Shown: positions 38,086-51,192 of the stretch, in pieces | Layout of the letters: every line of letters begins with the position of its first letter | Numbering within the stretch: position 1 is the stretch's first letter | Source of the DNA: Apostichopus japonicus | Lineage: Eukaryota; Echinodermata; Holothuroidea; Aspidochirotida; Stichopodidae | Direction: 5' to 3' | Length of the DNA: 64,000 nt | NCBI RefSeq assembly: GCF_037975245.1 | Contig: NC_092569.1 | Coordinates: 18,085,501 to 18,149,500 of the forward strand | The notes under the pieces: model-generated | The model's input: only the letters and a program-made list of their open reading frames with translations | Databases searched by the model: none | Told to the model about the DNA's origin: nothing | Position numbers and translations under genes: made by a program

Positions 38086-41000
38086 GTGGAGATGACTGGG
38101 GATGGGCATTTTGGGGGTCTACTGGCAGGGGTACCCCACTAATATAAATTACTGGAATTGCCCATCCCTTACAAATAGAGTCCTGCCAATTATTTTCCGG
38201 TAGTTTTTAACTGGATACTTCATGAGCAGACCTAGGTCAATGAGGGGATGGGCTTTTTGGGGGTCTACTGGCACGTGTACCCCTCTAATAGAAATTTCTA
38301 GAAATGCCCAAACCTTACATATGAGTGATACCTATCATTTTTCAGTAGGTATCAACTGGTAACCTTATGAGCCGACCTAGGTCAATGAGGGGATGGGCTT
38401 TTTGGGGGTCTACTGGCAGGGGTATCCCACTAATATAAATTACTGGAATTGCCCATCCCTTACATATAGAGTCCTGCTAATTATTTTTCGGTAGTTTTTA
38501 ACTGGATACTTCATGAGCTGACCTAGGTCAATTAGGGGATTGGCTTTTTGGGGGTCTACTGGCACGTGTATCCCACTAATAGAAATTTCTGGAAATGCCC
38601 AAACTTTACATATGAAGTGATACCTATCATTTTCCAGTAGGTTTCAACTGGTTACATCCTGAGCTCACCTAGGTCAATGAGGGGATTGGCATTTTGGGGG
38701 TCTACTTGCAGGGGTACCCCACTAATAGAAATTTCTGGAAATGCCCATCCCTTACATATGAGTGATACCTATCATTTTCCAGTAGTTATCAACTGGTTAC
38801 CTTATGAGCCAACCTAGGTCAATGAGGGGATGGGCCTTTTGGGGGTCTACTGGCAGGGGTACCCCACTAATATAAATTACTGGAATTGCCCATTCCTTAC
38901 ATATAGAGTCCTGCTAATTATTTTTCGGTAGTTTTTAACTGGATACTTCATGAGCTGACCTAGGTCAATGAGGGGATGGGCTTTTTGGGGGTCTACTGGC
39001 ACGTGTATCCCACTAATAGAAATTTCTGGAAATGCCCAAACCTTACATATGAAGTGATACCTATCATTTTCCAGTAGGTTTCAACTGGTTACATCATGAG
39101 CACACCTAGGTCAATGAGGGGGATTGGCATTTTGGGGGTCTACTTGCAGGGGTACCCCACTAATACAAATTACTGGAATTGCCCATCCCTCACATATAGA
39201 GTCCTGCTAATTATTTTCCAGTAGTTTTCAACTGGTTACTTCATGAGCTCACCTAGGTCAATGAGGGGATGGGCATTTTGGGGGTCTACTTGCAGGGGTA
39301 CCCCACTAATACAAATTTCTGGAAATGCCCAAACTTTACATATGAGTGATACCTATCATTTTTCAGTAGGTATCAACTGGTAACCTTATGAGCCGACCTA
39401 GGTCAATGAGGGGATGGGCTTTTTGGGGGTCTACTGGCAGGGGTACCCCACTAATATAAATTACTGGAATTGCCCATCCCTTACATATAGAGTCCTGCTA
39501 ATTATTTTTCGGTAGTTATTTACTGGATACTTCATGAGCTGACCTAGGTCAATGAGGGGATGGGCTTTTTGGGGGTCTACTGGCATGTGTATCCCACTAA
39601 TAGAAATTTCTGGAAATGCCCAAACCTTACATATGAAGTGATACCTATCAGTTTCCAGTAGGTTTCAACTGGTTACATCATGAGCTCACCTAGGTCAATG
39701 AGAGGATTGGCATTTTGGGGGTCTACTTGCAGGGGTACCCCACTAATAGAAATTTCTGGAAATGCCCATCCCTTACATATGAGTGATACCTATCATTTTC
39801 CAGTAGGTATCAACTGGTTACCTTATGAGCCGACCTAGGTCAATGAGGGGATGGGCTTTTTGGGGGTCTACTGGCAGGGGTACCCCACTAATAGAAATTT
39901 CTGGAAATGCCCATCCCTTACATATGAGTGATACCTATCATTTTCCAGTAGGTATCAACTGGTTACCTTATGAGCCGACCTAGGTCAATGAGGGGATGGG
40001 CTTTTTGGGGGTCTACTGGCAGGGGTACCCCACTAATATAAATTACTGGAATTGCCCATCCCTTACATATAGAGTCCTGCTAATTATTTTTCGGTAGCTT
40101 TTAACTGGATACTTCATGAGCTGACCTAGATCAATGAGGGGATTGGCTTTTTGGGGGTCTACTGGCACGTGTATCCCACTAATAGAAATTTCTGGAAATG
40201 CCCAAACCTTACATATGAAGTGATACCTATCATTTTCCAGTAGGTTTCAACTGGTTACATCATGAGCACACCTAGGTCAATGAGGGGGATTGGCATTTTG
40301 GGGGTCTACTTGCAGGGGTACCCCACTAATACAAATTACTGGAATTGCCCATCCCTCACATATAGAGTCCTGCTAATTATTTTCCAGTAGGTATCAACTG
40401 GTTACCTTATGAGCCGACCTAGGTCAATGAGGGGATGGGCTTTTTGGGGGTCTACTGGCAGGGGTACCCCACTAATATAAATTACTGGAATTGCCCATCC
40501 CTTACATATAGAGTCCTGCTAATTATTTTTCGGTAGTTTTTAACTGGATACTTCATGAGCTGACCTAGGTCAATGAGGGGATTGGCTTTTTGGGGGTCTA
40601 CTGGCATGTGTATCCCACTAATAGAAATTTCTGGAAATGCCCAAACCTTACATATGAAGTGATACCTATCAGTTTCCAGTAGGTTTCAACTGGTTACATC
40701 ATGAGCTCACCTAGGTCAATGAGAGGATTGGCATTTTGGGGGTCTACTTGCAGGGGTACCCCACTAATACAAATTTCTGGAAATGCCCATCCTTTACATA
40801 TGAGTGATACCTATCATTTTCCAGTAGGTATCAACTGGTTACCTTATGAGCCGACCTAGGTCAATGAGGGGATGGGCTTTTTGGGGGTCTACTGGCAGGG
40901 GTACCCCACTAATATAAATTACTGGAATTGCCCATCCCTTACATATAGATTCCTGCTAATTATTTTTCGGTAGTTTTGAACTGGATACTTCATGAGCTGA

Positions 41001-41450
41001 CATAGGTCAATGAGGGGATGGGCTTTTTGGGGGTCTACTAGCACGTGTATCCCACTAATAGATATTTCTGGAAATGCCCAAACCTTACATATGAAGTGAT
41101 ACCTATCATTTTCCAGTAGGTTTCAACTGGTTACATCCTGAGCACACCTAGGTCAATGAGGGGGATTGGCATTTTGGGGGTCTACTTGCAGGGGTACCCC
41201 ACTAATACAAATTACTGGAATTGCCCATCCCTCACATATAGAGTCCTGCTAATCATTTTCCAGTAGTTTTCAACTGGTTACTTCATGAGCTCACCTAGGT
41301 CAATGAGGGGATGGGCATTTTGGGGGTCTACTGGCAGGGGTACCCACCAATAAAAATTACTGGAAATGCCCATCCCTTGTAACTGAAGTCCTCACCATCA
41401 TTTTCCAATAGGTTTCAAGTGGTTACCTCATGAGCTGACCTAGGTCATCC
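38086..41450. repeat. 146-bp satellite array, about 23 monomers, with A-B-C higher-order structure
   Basis: The word cctaggtca recurs every 145-147 bp at 38231, 38376, 38522, 38668, 38813, 38959, 39105, 39252, 39397, 39543, 39689, 39834, 39979, 40125, 40271, 40418, 40564, 40710, 40855, 41001 (as cataggtca), 41147, 41294 and 41439. Three main monomer types alternate: A (ataaattactggaattgcc, agagtcctgctaat), B (ggcacgtgtatccc, gaagtgatacc), C (cttgcaggggtacccc). The order A-B-C repeats, giving a unit of about 437 bp, with extra D/E-type monomers at 39252 and 39834. No ORF. Confidence 0.95.
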
Positions 41451-44300
41451 ATGAGGCTGGCAAAGCTACCCCACCACCAATAATTACTGGCGATGGCCAT
41501 TTGTTGCTCATGGGGCCATACCTGACACATTGTATTTACTTTGATGTGGTTACCATGAAAGCTGATCTAGGTTAGCTTTTAGGTGACTTTAAAATTGCTT
41601 TCCCAGCCACATCCACCACAGCCGGTTTTCCAGTCTTCTGGTTTCATATACAGGAATGCACTGTGAACATTGTGATGTACAAGGCAGTTGATTACCTTCC
41701 CAGCTAACCAAACCCTATGGGCTCCTGGTCTATATTGATGCTCCATTGACACCCTTGCCTCCAGAATGTGACTGTGTGACGTCAGGTGTTAGAATCGCTT
41801 TAGAATTCATTGGACATTTGAGTGAATGTAGGGACCAAAACATGAACTTTTTATGCAATTCTTTGAGAAACATAACATAGCTCCACTAAAATATGCAAAA
41901 GTGATCTACTTCCACCCCACCAAAAAACCTTGTCTTGTGGATGGGGGTGGGGGGGGGTGGGTTAAGAAGACCAGTTCATACAACTTTATAAAGAACATAC
42001 CTGGAAATATTTTCGATATGAATTTCAACATTTTTTATCATTGAAATTTCTTTGGGCATGCACCCAAAGGTCACAGTTTACTTTTCTTACAAAGGGACCT
42101 TTGCAACATAATGTTTTAACAATAGTAATAGATAATGAATGTATCTATAAACTCAGTAATTTTTAGGTTGGTGCTCCCTCTTTTTATAATCTTTTTCAGT
42201 GAAAACATCTTGAGTGAAGGCATTCTTGCACTTTATACTCAAGCATGTGCTCAAGTTTTAGATTTTCAAAAAGCCTAACTAGTATCTTCTCTAACAATTG
42301 TGTTCTTTGAATATTGTTTAATGGGTATGACAGGAATTTGCATATTCGAGAAGTTTTTAAATATTTCTTGACATTGAGAAGAACTTGCCATTATTTTGGT
42401 TCTGTAAGTCCTTGTCACATCAACATAAAGACAGGTTTTTTCCTCATTTGTTATTATGATTTGGATTGAACCTCTTCAAAGCTTTTTATTCTCAGTATAT
42501 ACTTACACCAAATGTTCACATTATTATGGTCACTGGTATTTTTAAAAAGGTATCAAAAGATATTTTATGATTAACAAAGCAGACATCTTGGACTACCACT
42601 GCAGTGGTTTTTGAGTATGTGCCCCTGTCCTGTGGTCCATCATTGAAGAACTGTTCACATAAGTATGTACCTTTTTAGATAGGGAGCACTTAGAGTAGCC
42701 CTGTGACTGATGGGACATTTGCGGACCACCATTTTTAGGTACATTTAGTTAACTTGTAAGCGCTATCTCAGAATGAAAAGAATGAGTTGGGTATATACCC
42801 CTCCTGGTAGCTACTTAATGTAGCTATATCAGAGCACCACCATTGAGAGAATATTGGCATTAACTATTTCACACAGTGGCATTTCCCTTGTGACTGATGG
42901 GACAGAAGCTCTGTGACTGATGGGACGCTACAGTATCTCCTCCAAAATTATAGCAAATTTTGCTTTGCACTAACTTCAGTTTGCATCCACATATGGTGCC
43001 AACTAGCATTAAACTTGGGTCATCTGGGCTCTAGCCACCCATAGTCATCACAGGTAGGGCCCACTCGAGTTGGCCAATGGGGGTGTGGGTCCCACATTGG
43101 TTTGCCATATGAGCATCCCATAGAAGCAACTGGCATATGTAGAACAGACACAGGCCCATGGGAAAACCTGTTCCATTCCCACACTTGCTGTCTCATATTG
43201 CCCCATATGACTGAGTCATGGGTGTGTGATTTGTTGGGGCCTCACTGGGAAAGCTGTTTGGGCCCATATTTGGTGAGGTATGTTGCCCATGTATGGGACT
43301 CATGTCATCCCACTTCAGTGTATCAAGTAATTACATCTGGATAAATGAAACACAATCCGTATGCATTTGAAACTTGCATTTTATTTATTAACAACAACAG
43401 ATCGAGCTGAGCCTTGAAACATGCAAACATTGATAATGAACAGGATACTAATTAAACAACATTGATGAAGTCATTTAAGTCACATGAGCTTTTGACAATA
43501 TGCTGAGCTTAACCCTGGGCAGCAAAAGTACCGAGATACTCTCAACTGTGGATTTAAAGGGTCCAATCTGCCCATCATATAGTGAAAGTCTAATACAATT
43601 TGTTTGAGCCATGTTCTCCTTTCCCCCCAAAATACTAAAGTGGTCAACATCCCATGAGGAAAGAGCCAAAATTAATAGGCAAAGGGGCATACATATACTA
43701 TAAAAAGGATCCACCTGGCCTTACCAATGATTGGATTGGACCTTACATCATTTAAGTTACAGCCTAGTGGTTCTGTGAAAACTAATTCACTTGTGTGATG
43801 GGTACTCCTGTGGTGATACTGCCAACCAGGAGTGTGTTGTACAGTGCTTCAGGTTCTTTTTCCCCCTGATAGACCCACCAGTTCCTTCAACTGGGCCTCA
43901 TTGTTCTGTGATCCAAGAATATTGCATTCCTCAAATTTTGGACAGAAGGGCCTGTATGCAGTGATCCAGCCCTCTCTACAAACCTCTGTGCATGCCACTG
44001 CTGTAGATGATAATAGTTGTTATGTCATTTCTTTTTAGGAAATTAGGTATGAATGGAACGACACTATTCTTGTACTAATACTTTTAGGCATTGCAAACTG
44101 TCCAATATAGGCTATACTATCTGAACCATATACTGTGACTTATGGGACAGTAAAATCCAAAGATCTGACATGTATACCAATCTTGATTCAGGATAACCTT
44201 CACAGGTCAATGAACACTTCATCATGTCACCATCATGTCAGTGACACAAGCTGCTTTCAATAACATGGTCTAACAAATTAATTTGAAGAAATATACTGTA
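41451..44300. other. Region with no firm gene; poly-G run and dispersed 17-bp motif
   Basis: Contains decayed satellite at the left edge (to about 41,600), G-rich sequence near 41,940-41,960, a stretch rich in gggccca/catatg words (43,040-43,330) and five of the six copies of a short motif (separate entry is for 42,701-44,699). A minus-strand open stretch at about 44,000-43,850 has an acceptor-like CTACAG but its phase does not match the exon at 44,302-44,486. Confidence 0.4.
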
Positions 44301-44699
44301 CCTGTATTCTGATTTGCGTTTTTGTTCACGTTCTCGACGCTTCTCTTGTGAAGACATCTCCCGCTTCTTCTTGTGGGTCCACTGTTTGCGATACGCTGAC
44401 TGTGTTTTTTTATATGCATCATATTTCCCCTCTGCTTTCAAACGTTCCCTCCTGTTTCGCTGTCTTTCAGCACTGGATTTCCCCATTTTGCATTGCACCA
44501 CACATGCAGCCTAATTCTGTGACTGATGGGACAGTTTCAGGTTGTCTTGCACATAACCCTATACACAATTGAAGAATCTCTGCTCATGCCAGATTAAGCC
44601 TTGAGTAGTACTAGATAGATGGACCCCCAACAGCAGCTAAAATCATTCTGTTGGCTTATGACTAAAACAAATGTTAAAAAACTGTGGCTGATGGGACAT
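42701..44699. repeat. Dispersed motif CTGTGACTGATGGGACA, six copies
   Basis: Copies at 42701-42717, 42889-42905 (first base differs), 42911-42926, 44133-44149 (one change), 44517-44533 and 44682-44698 (one change). All are in the same orientation and their flanks are not similar, so this is not a simple tandem array. One copy is just upstream of the minus-strand ATG at 44,486. Confidence 0.8.
44302..44486 (-). CDS. First coding exon of an unknown, highly basic protein
   Basis: ATG at 44486 (a second in-frame ATG at 44501) opens 61 codons plus two bases to a GTACAG donor (44301). The peptide starts MGKSSAERQRNRRERLKAEG and continues YDAYKKTQSAYRKQWTHK and SQEKRREREQKRKSEY. Arg, Lys, Glu and Gln dominate, predicting a long charged helix, probably nucleic-acid-binding or nuclear. 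N-termini of this style occur in many uncharacterised animal proteins and some transposon-associated ones; I cannot assign a family. The following exon is not identified. Confidence 0.5.
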
Positions 44700-45049
44700 G
44701 TCCACACTCATTATTTCAAGAAATCACACAAAGACTTCTATTCATATAGACACCTGTAACTTTGCAGAAGGTGAAAGGTCTCAAGGTGACTTTCATACTC
44801 AAAACAAAGTTGGTCATTTCTAGAATCATGCCAACTATTAAAGGGGCACTCTGAATTTTAGGAAATTTTGCTAATTTTTCGTTCCTGCAGCACTTGACGG
44901 TTAAATGCATGCTGCAGTGAGGAGAAACACGTTATAAGCCAGGTGAAACCTGTTTTTGGTAGTTTAACTGTCATGTATATCAAATATCTCCCTCAAATGG
45001 CTGCAACCTTACGTTGATTTTTAGTGAAAAATGCATCAATTCAATGGAA
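44534..45049. other. No gene; passes into satellite
   Basis: About 500 bp between the basic exon and the 209-bp array. It would be 5' flank of the minus-strand exon and contains one copy of the 17-bp motif. No promoter motif stands out. Confidence 0.4.
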
Positions 45050-48000
45050 TGTGTAATTAATTACTTAGTTAATTAAATTATTTGCTATATTGATTTTACA
45101 AAGGGATTACTTTCAATAGTACCCATACTGGAGTCCTTACAGTGGTCCAGTGTGATGATATAACATTGAATTGCCAATGTCGCTCTAAGTGTTGTTTTTA
45201 TGCTATGTCACCCTAAGTGTTGTGGAAAGAGATAAATTCACATAGGACAACTCGTATATGTGTAATTATTTACTTAGTTAATTAAATTATTTGCTATATT
45301 TATTTTACAAAGGGATAACTTTCAACAGTACCCATACTGGAGTCCTAACAGTGGTCCAGTGTGATGATATAACATTAGATTGCCAATGTCTTTAAGTGTT
45401 GTTTTTATGGTATGTCGCCCTAAGTGTTGTTAAAAGAGATAAATTCACATAGGACAACTCGTATATGTGTAATTAATTACTTAGTTAATTAAATTATTTG
45501 CTATTTTTATTTTACAAAGGGATAACTTTCAATAGTACCCATACTGGAGTCCTTACAGTGGTCCAGTGTGATGATATAACATTAAATTGCCAATGTCGCC
45601 CTAAGTGTTGTTTTTATGGTATGTCGCCCTAAGTGTTGTTAAAAGAGATAAATTCACATAGGACAACTATGTGTAATTAATTACTTAGTTAATTAGATTA
45701 TTTTCTATATTTATTTTACAAATGGGTTACTATCAATAGTACCCATACTGGAGTCCTAACAGTGGTCCAGTGTGATGGAATAACATTAAATTGCCACTGT
45801 CGCCCTTAGTGCTGTTTTTCTTCTATGTTGCCCTAAGTGTTGTGAAAAGAGATAAATTTACATAGGACAACTTGTATATGTGCAATTAAATAATTAATTA
45901 GTTAAATTATTTGCTATATGTATTGTGCAAAGGGATACATATAAATAATACCCATACTGGAGTCCTAACAGTGGTCCAGTTTGATGAAATATTCATTAAA
46001 TTGCCACTGTCGCCCTAAGTGCTGTTTTTATGATATGTTGCCCAAGTGTTGTGAAAACAGCTAAATTCACATACGCCAACATGAATATGTGTTATTAATT
46101 AATTAATTAGTTAAACTACTTGGTTTATTGTCTTGCAAAGGGATTTCTATGAATAGTACCCACACTGGAGTCCTATACAGTGGTCCAGTGTGACAAAATA
46201 GTATTGCATTACATGTATATGTGTAATTAATTACTTAGTTAATTAGATGATTTTCTATATTTATTTTACAAAGGGATTACTATCAATAGTACCCATACTG
46301 GAGTCCTAACAGTGGTCCAGTGTGATGGAATAACATTCAATTGCCAATGTCGCCCGAAGTGCTGTTTTTATTCTATGTCGCCCTAAGTGTTGTGAAAAGA
46401 GATAAATTTACATAGGACAACTTGTATATGTGTAATTAATTACTTAGTTAATGAGATGATTTTCTATATTTATTTTACAAAGGGGTTACTATCAATAGTA
46501 CCAATACTGGAGTCCTAACAGTGGTCCAGTGTGATGGAATAACATTAAATTGCCACTGTCGCCCTAAGTGCTGTTTTTATGATATGTTGCCCAAGTGTTG
46601 TGAAAACAGCTAAATTCACATACGCCAACATGAATATGTGTTATTAATTAATTAATTAATTAGTTAAACTACTTGGTTTATTGTCTTGCAAAGGGATTTC
46701 TATGAATAGTACCCACACTGGAGTCCTATACAGTGGTCCAGTGTGACAAAATAGTATTGCATTACATGTATATGTGTAATTAATTACTTAGTTAAATACA
46801 ATATTTTCTTTATTTATTTTACAAAGGGATTACTATCAATAGTACCCATACTGGAGTCCTAACAGTGGTCCAGTGTGATGGAATAACATTAAATTGCCAA
46901 TGTCGCCCTTAGTGCTGTTTTTATTCTATGTCGCCCTAAGTGTTGTGAAAAAAGATAAATTTACATAGGACAACTTGTATATGTGTAATTAATTACTTAG
47001 TTAATTAGATGATTTTCTATATTTATTTTACAAAGGGGTTACTATCAATAGTACCAATACTGGAGTCCTAACAGTGGTCCAGTGTGATGGAATAACATTA
47101 AATTGCCAATGTTGCCCTAAGTGCTGTTTTTATTCTATGTCGCCCTAAGTGTTGTGAAAAGAGATAAATTTACATAGGACAACTTGTATATGTGTAATTA
47201 ATTACTTAGTTAATGAGATGATTTTCTATATTTATTTTACAAAGGGGTTGCTATCACTAGTACCCGTACTGGAGTCCTAACAGTGGTCCAGTGTGATGGA
47301 ATAACATTAAATTGCCAATGTCGCCCTAAGTGCTGTTTTTATTCTATGTCGCCCTAAGTGTTGTGAAAAGAGATAAATTCACAAAGGACAACTTGTATAT
47401 GTGTAATTAATTACTTAGTTAATTAAATTATTTTCTATATTTATTTTACAAAGAGGTTACTATGAATAGTACCCATACTGGAGTCCTAACAGTGGTCCAG
47501 TGTGATGGAATAACATTAAATTGCCAATGTCGCCCTTAGTGCTGTTTTTATTCTATGTCGCCCTAAGTGTTGTGAAAAAAGATATATTTACATAGGACAA
47601 CTTGTATATGTGTAATTAATTACTTAGTTAATTAGATGATTTTCTATATTTATTTTACAAAGGGGTTACTATCAATAGTACCAATACTGGAGTCCTAACA
47701 GTGGTCCAGTGTGATGGAATAACATTAATTTGCCACTGTCGCCCTAAGTGCTGTTTTTTTGATATGTTGCCCAAGTGTTGTGAAAACAGCTAAATTCACA
47801 TACGCCAACATGAATATGTGTTATTAATTAATTAATTAGTTAAACTACTTGGTTTATTGTCTTGCAAAGGGATTTCTATGAATAGTACCCACACTGGAGT
47901 CCTATACAGTGGTCCAGTGTGACAAAATAGTATTGCATTACATGTATATGTGTAATTAATTACTTAGTTAATTACAATATTTTCTTTATTTATTTTACAA

Positions 48001-51000
48001 AGGGATTACTATCAATAGTACCCATACTGGAGTCCTAACAGTGGTCCAGTGTGATGGAATAACATTAAATTGCCAATGTCGCCCTTAGTGCTGTTTTTAT
48101 TCTATGTCGCCCTAAGTGTTGTGAAAAAAGATAAATTTACATAGGACAACTTGTATATGTGTAATTAATTACTTAGTTAATTAGATGATTTTCTATATTT
48201 ATTTTACAAAGGGGTTACTATCAATAGTACCAATACTGGAGTCCTAACAGTGGTCCAGTGTGATGGAATAACATTAAATTGCCAATGTTGCCCTAAGTGC
48301 TGTTTTTATTCTATGTCGCCCTAAGTGTTGTGAAAAGAGATAAATTTACATAGGACAACTTGTATATGTGTAATTAATTACTTAGTTAATTAGATGATTT
48401 TCTATATTTATTTTACAAAGGGGTTACTATCAATAGTACCCATACTGGAGTCCTAACAGTGGTCCAGTGTGATGGAATAACATTAAATTGCCAATGTTGC
48501 CCTAAGTGCTGTTTTTATTCTATGTCGCCCTAAGTGTTGTGAAAAGAGATAAATTTACATAGGACAACTTGTATATGTGTAATTAAGTACTTAGTTAATG
48601 AGATGATTTTCTATATTTAGTTTACAATGGGGTTGCTATCACTAGTACCCGTATATTTATTTTACAAAGACGTTACTATGAATAGTACCCATACTGGAGT
48701 CCTAACAGTGGTCCAGTGTGATGGAATAACATTAAATTGCCAATGTCGCCCTTAGTGCTGTTTTTATTCTATGTCGCCCTAAGTGTTGTGAAAAAAGATA
48801 AATTTACATAGGACAACTTGTATATGTGTAGTTAATTACTTAGTTAATTAGATGATTTTCTATATTTATTTTACAAAGGGGTTACTATGAATAGTACCCA
48901 TACTGGAGTCCTAACAGTGGTCCAGTGTGATGGAATAACATTAAATTGCCAATGTTGCCCTAAGTGCTGTTTTTATTCTATGTCGCCCTAAGTGTTGTGA
49001 AAAGAGCTAAATTCACATAGGACAACTTGTATATGTGTAATTAATTACTTAGTAAATTACATTATTTTCTATATTTATTTTACAAAGGGATTACTATCAA
49101 TAGTACCCATACTGGAGTCCTAACAGTGGTCCAGTGTGATGGAATAACATTAAATTGCCAATGTTGCCCTAAGTGCTGTTTTTATTCTATGTCGCCCTAA
49201 GTGTTGTGAAAAAAGATAAATTTACATAGGACAACTTGTATATGTGTAATTAATTACTTAGTTAATGAGATGATTTTCTATATTTATTTTACAAAGGGGT
49301 TACTATCAATAGTACCAATACTGGAGTCCTAACAGTGGTCCAGTGTGATGGAATAACATTAAATTGCCAATGTCGCCCTAAGTGCTGTTTTTATTCTATG
49401 TCGCCCTAAGTGTTGTGAAAAAAGATAAATTTACATAGGACAACTTGTATATGTGTAATTAATTACTTAGTTAATGAGATAATTTTCTATATTTATTTTA
49501 CAAAGGGGTTACTATCAATAGTTCCAATACTGGAGTCCTAACAGTGGTCCAGTGTGATGGAATAACATGAAATTGCCAATGTCGCCCTAAGTGCTGTTTT
49601 TATTCTATGTCGCCCTAAGTGTTGTGAAAAGAGATAAATTCACATAGGACAACTTGTATATGTGTAATTAATTACTTAGTTAATTAAATTATTTTCTATA
49701 TTTATTTTACAAAGGGGTTACTATCAATAGTACCAATACTGGAGTCCTAACAGTGGTCCAGTGTGATGGAATAACATTAAATTGCCAATGTCGCCCTAAG
49801 TGCTGTTTTTATTCTATGTCGCCCTAAGTGTTGTGAAAAGAGATAAATTCACATAGGACAACTTGTATATGTGTAATTAATTACTTAGTTAATTAAATTA
49901 TTTTCTATATTTATTTTACAAAGAGGTATCTATGAATAGTACCCATACTGGAGTCCTAACAGTGGTCCAGTGTGATGGAATAACATTAAATTGCCAATGT
50001 TGCCCTAAGTGCTGTTTTTATTCTATGTCGCCCTAAGTGTTGTGAAAAGAGATAAATTTACATAGGACAACTTGTATATGTGTAATTAATTACTTAGTTA
50101 ATTAGATGATTTTCTATATTTATTTTACAATGGGGTTGCTATCAATAGTACCCATACTGGATTCCTAACAGTGGTCCAGTGTGATGGAATAACATTCAAT
50201 TGCCAATGTCGCCCTAAGTGCTGTTTTTATTCTGTGTCGCCCTAAGTGTTGTGAAAAGAGATAAATTCACATAGGACAACTATGTGTAATTAATTACTTA
50301 GTTAATTAGATTATTTTCTATATTAATTTTACAAAGGGGTTACTATCAATAGTACCCATACTGGAGTCCTAACAGTGGTCCAGTGTGATGGAATAACATT
50401 AAATTGCCAATGTCGCCCTTAGTGCTGTTTTTATTCTATGTCGCCCTAAGTGTTGTGAAAAGAGATATATTTACATAGGACAACTTGTATATGTGCAATT
50501 AAATAATTAATTAGTTAAATTATTTGCTATATGTATTGTGCAAAGGGATACATATAAATAATACCCATACTGGAGTCCTAACAGTGGTCCAGTTTGATGA
50601 AATATTCATTAAATTGCCACTGTCGCCCTAAGTGTTGTTTTTATGATATGTTGCCCAAGTGTTGTGAAAAGGGCTAAATTCGCATACGTCAACATGAATA
50701 TGTGTTATTAATTAATTAATTAGTTAAACTACTTGGTTTATTGTCTTGCAAATGGATTTCTATAAATAGTACCCACACTGGAGTCCTATACAGTGGTCCA
50801 GTGTGACAAAATAGTATTGTATTACATGTATATGTGTAATTAATTAATTAATTACTTAGTTAATTCCTTGCTAAATATATATTTCAAAGGGATTACTATA
50901 AATAGTACCCATACTGGACTTCAATGTGATGAAATTACATTAAAATGCCAATGTCGCCCTAAGTGTTATTTGATGCGATGTCGCCCAAAGTGCTGTTTCA

Positions 51001-51020
51001 CAGTTAAATTCACTGAGATG

Positions 51021-51054
51021 CACTTAGGGCGACATCTATATGTCGCCCTAAGTG
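51021..51054. repeat. 15-bp-arm palindrome (cacttagggcgacat ... atgtcgccctaagtg)
   Basis: Perfect arms 51021-51035 and 51040-51054, loop of 4 bases. Counterpart of the palindrome at 22156-22188. Confidence 0.9.
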
Positions 51055-51192
51055 TGTTTGTGTACAATTAATTGATTATTTAATTAAAATCCTTGGTATT
51101 TGTATTTTGCAAAAGGATTATATTTAAAAGCACTCAAACTGGAGTCTTTACAATGGTCCAGTGTGAAACAATAACATTAAATTGCCAATGTT

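Noticed and set aside
38086-41450. CRISPR-like array
   Set aside because: Repeats are contiguous 146-bp monomers without unique spacers, in an animal genome.
43102-43344. Plus-strand ORF of 80 codons with several Cys and His
   Set aside because: Lies in a stretch rich in gggccca and catatg words typical of decayed minisatellite; no domain and no splice support.
43850-44005. Minus-strand exon downstream of the basic-protein exon
   Set aside because: Open for about 50 codons with an acceptor-like CTACAG, but its phase does not match the donor at 44,301 and no family is recognised.
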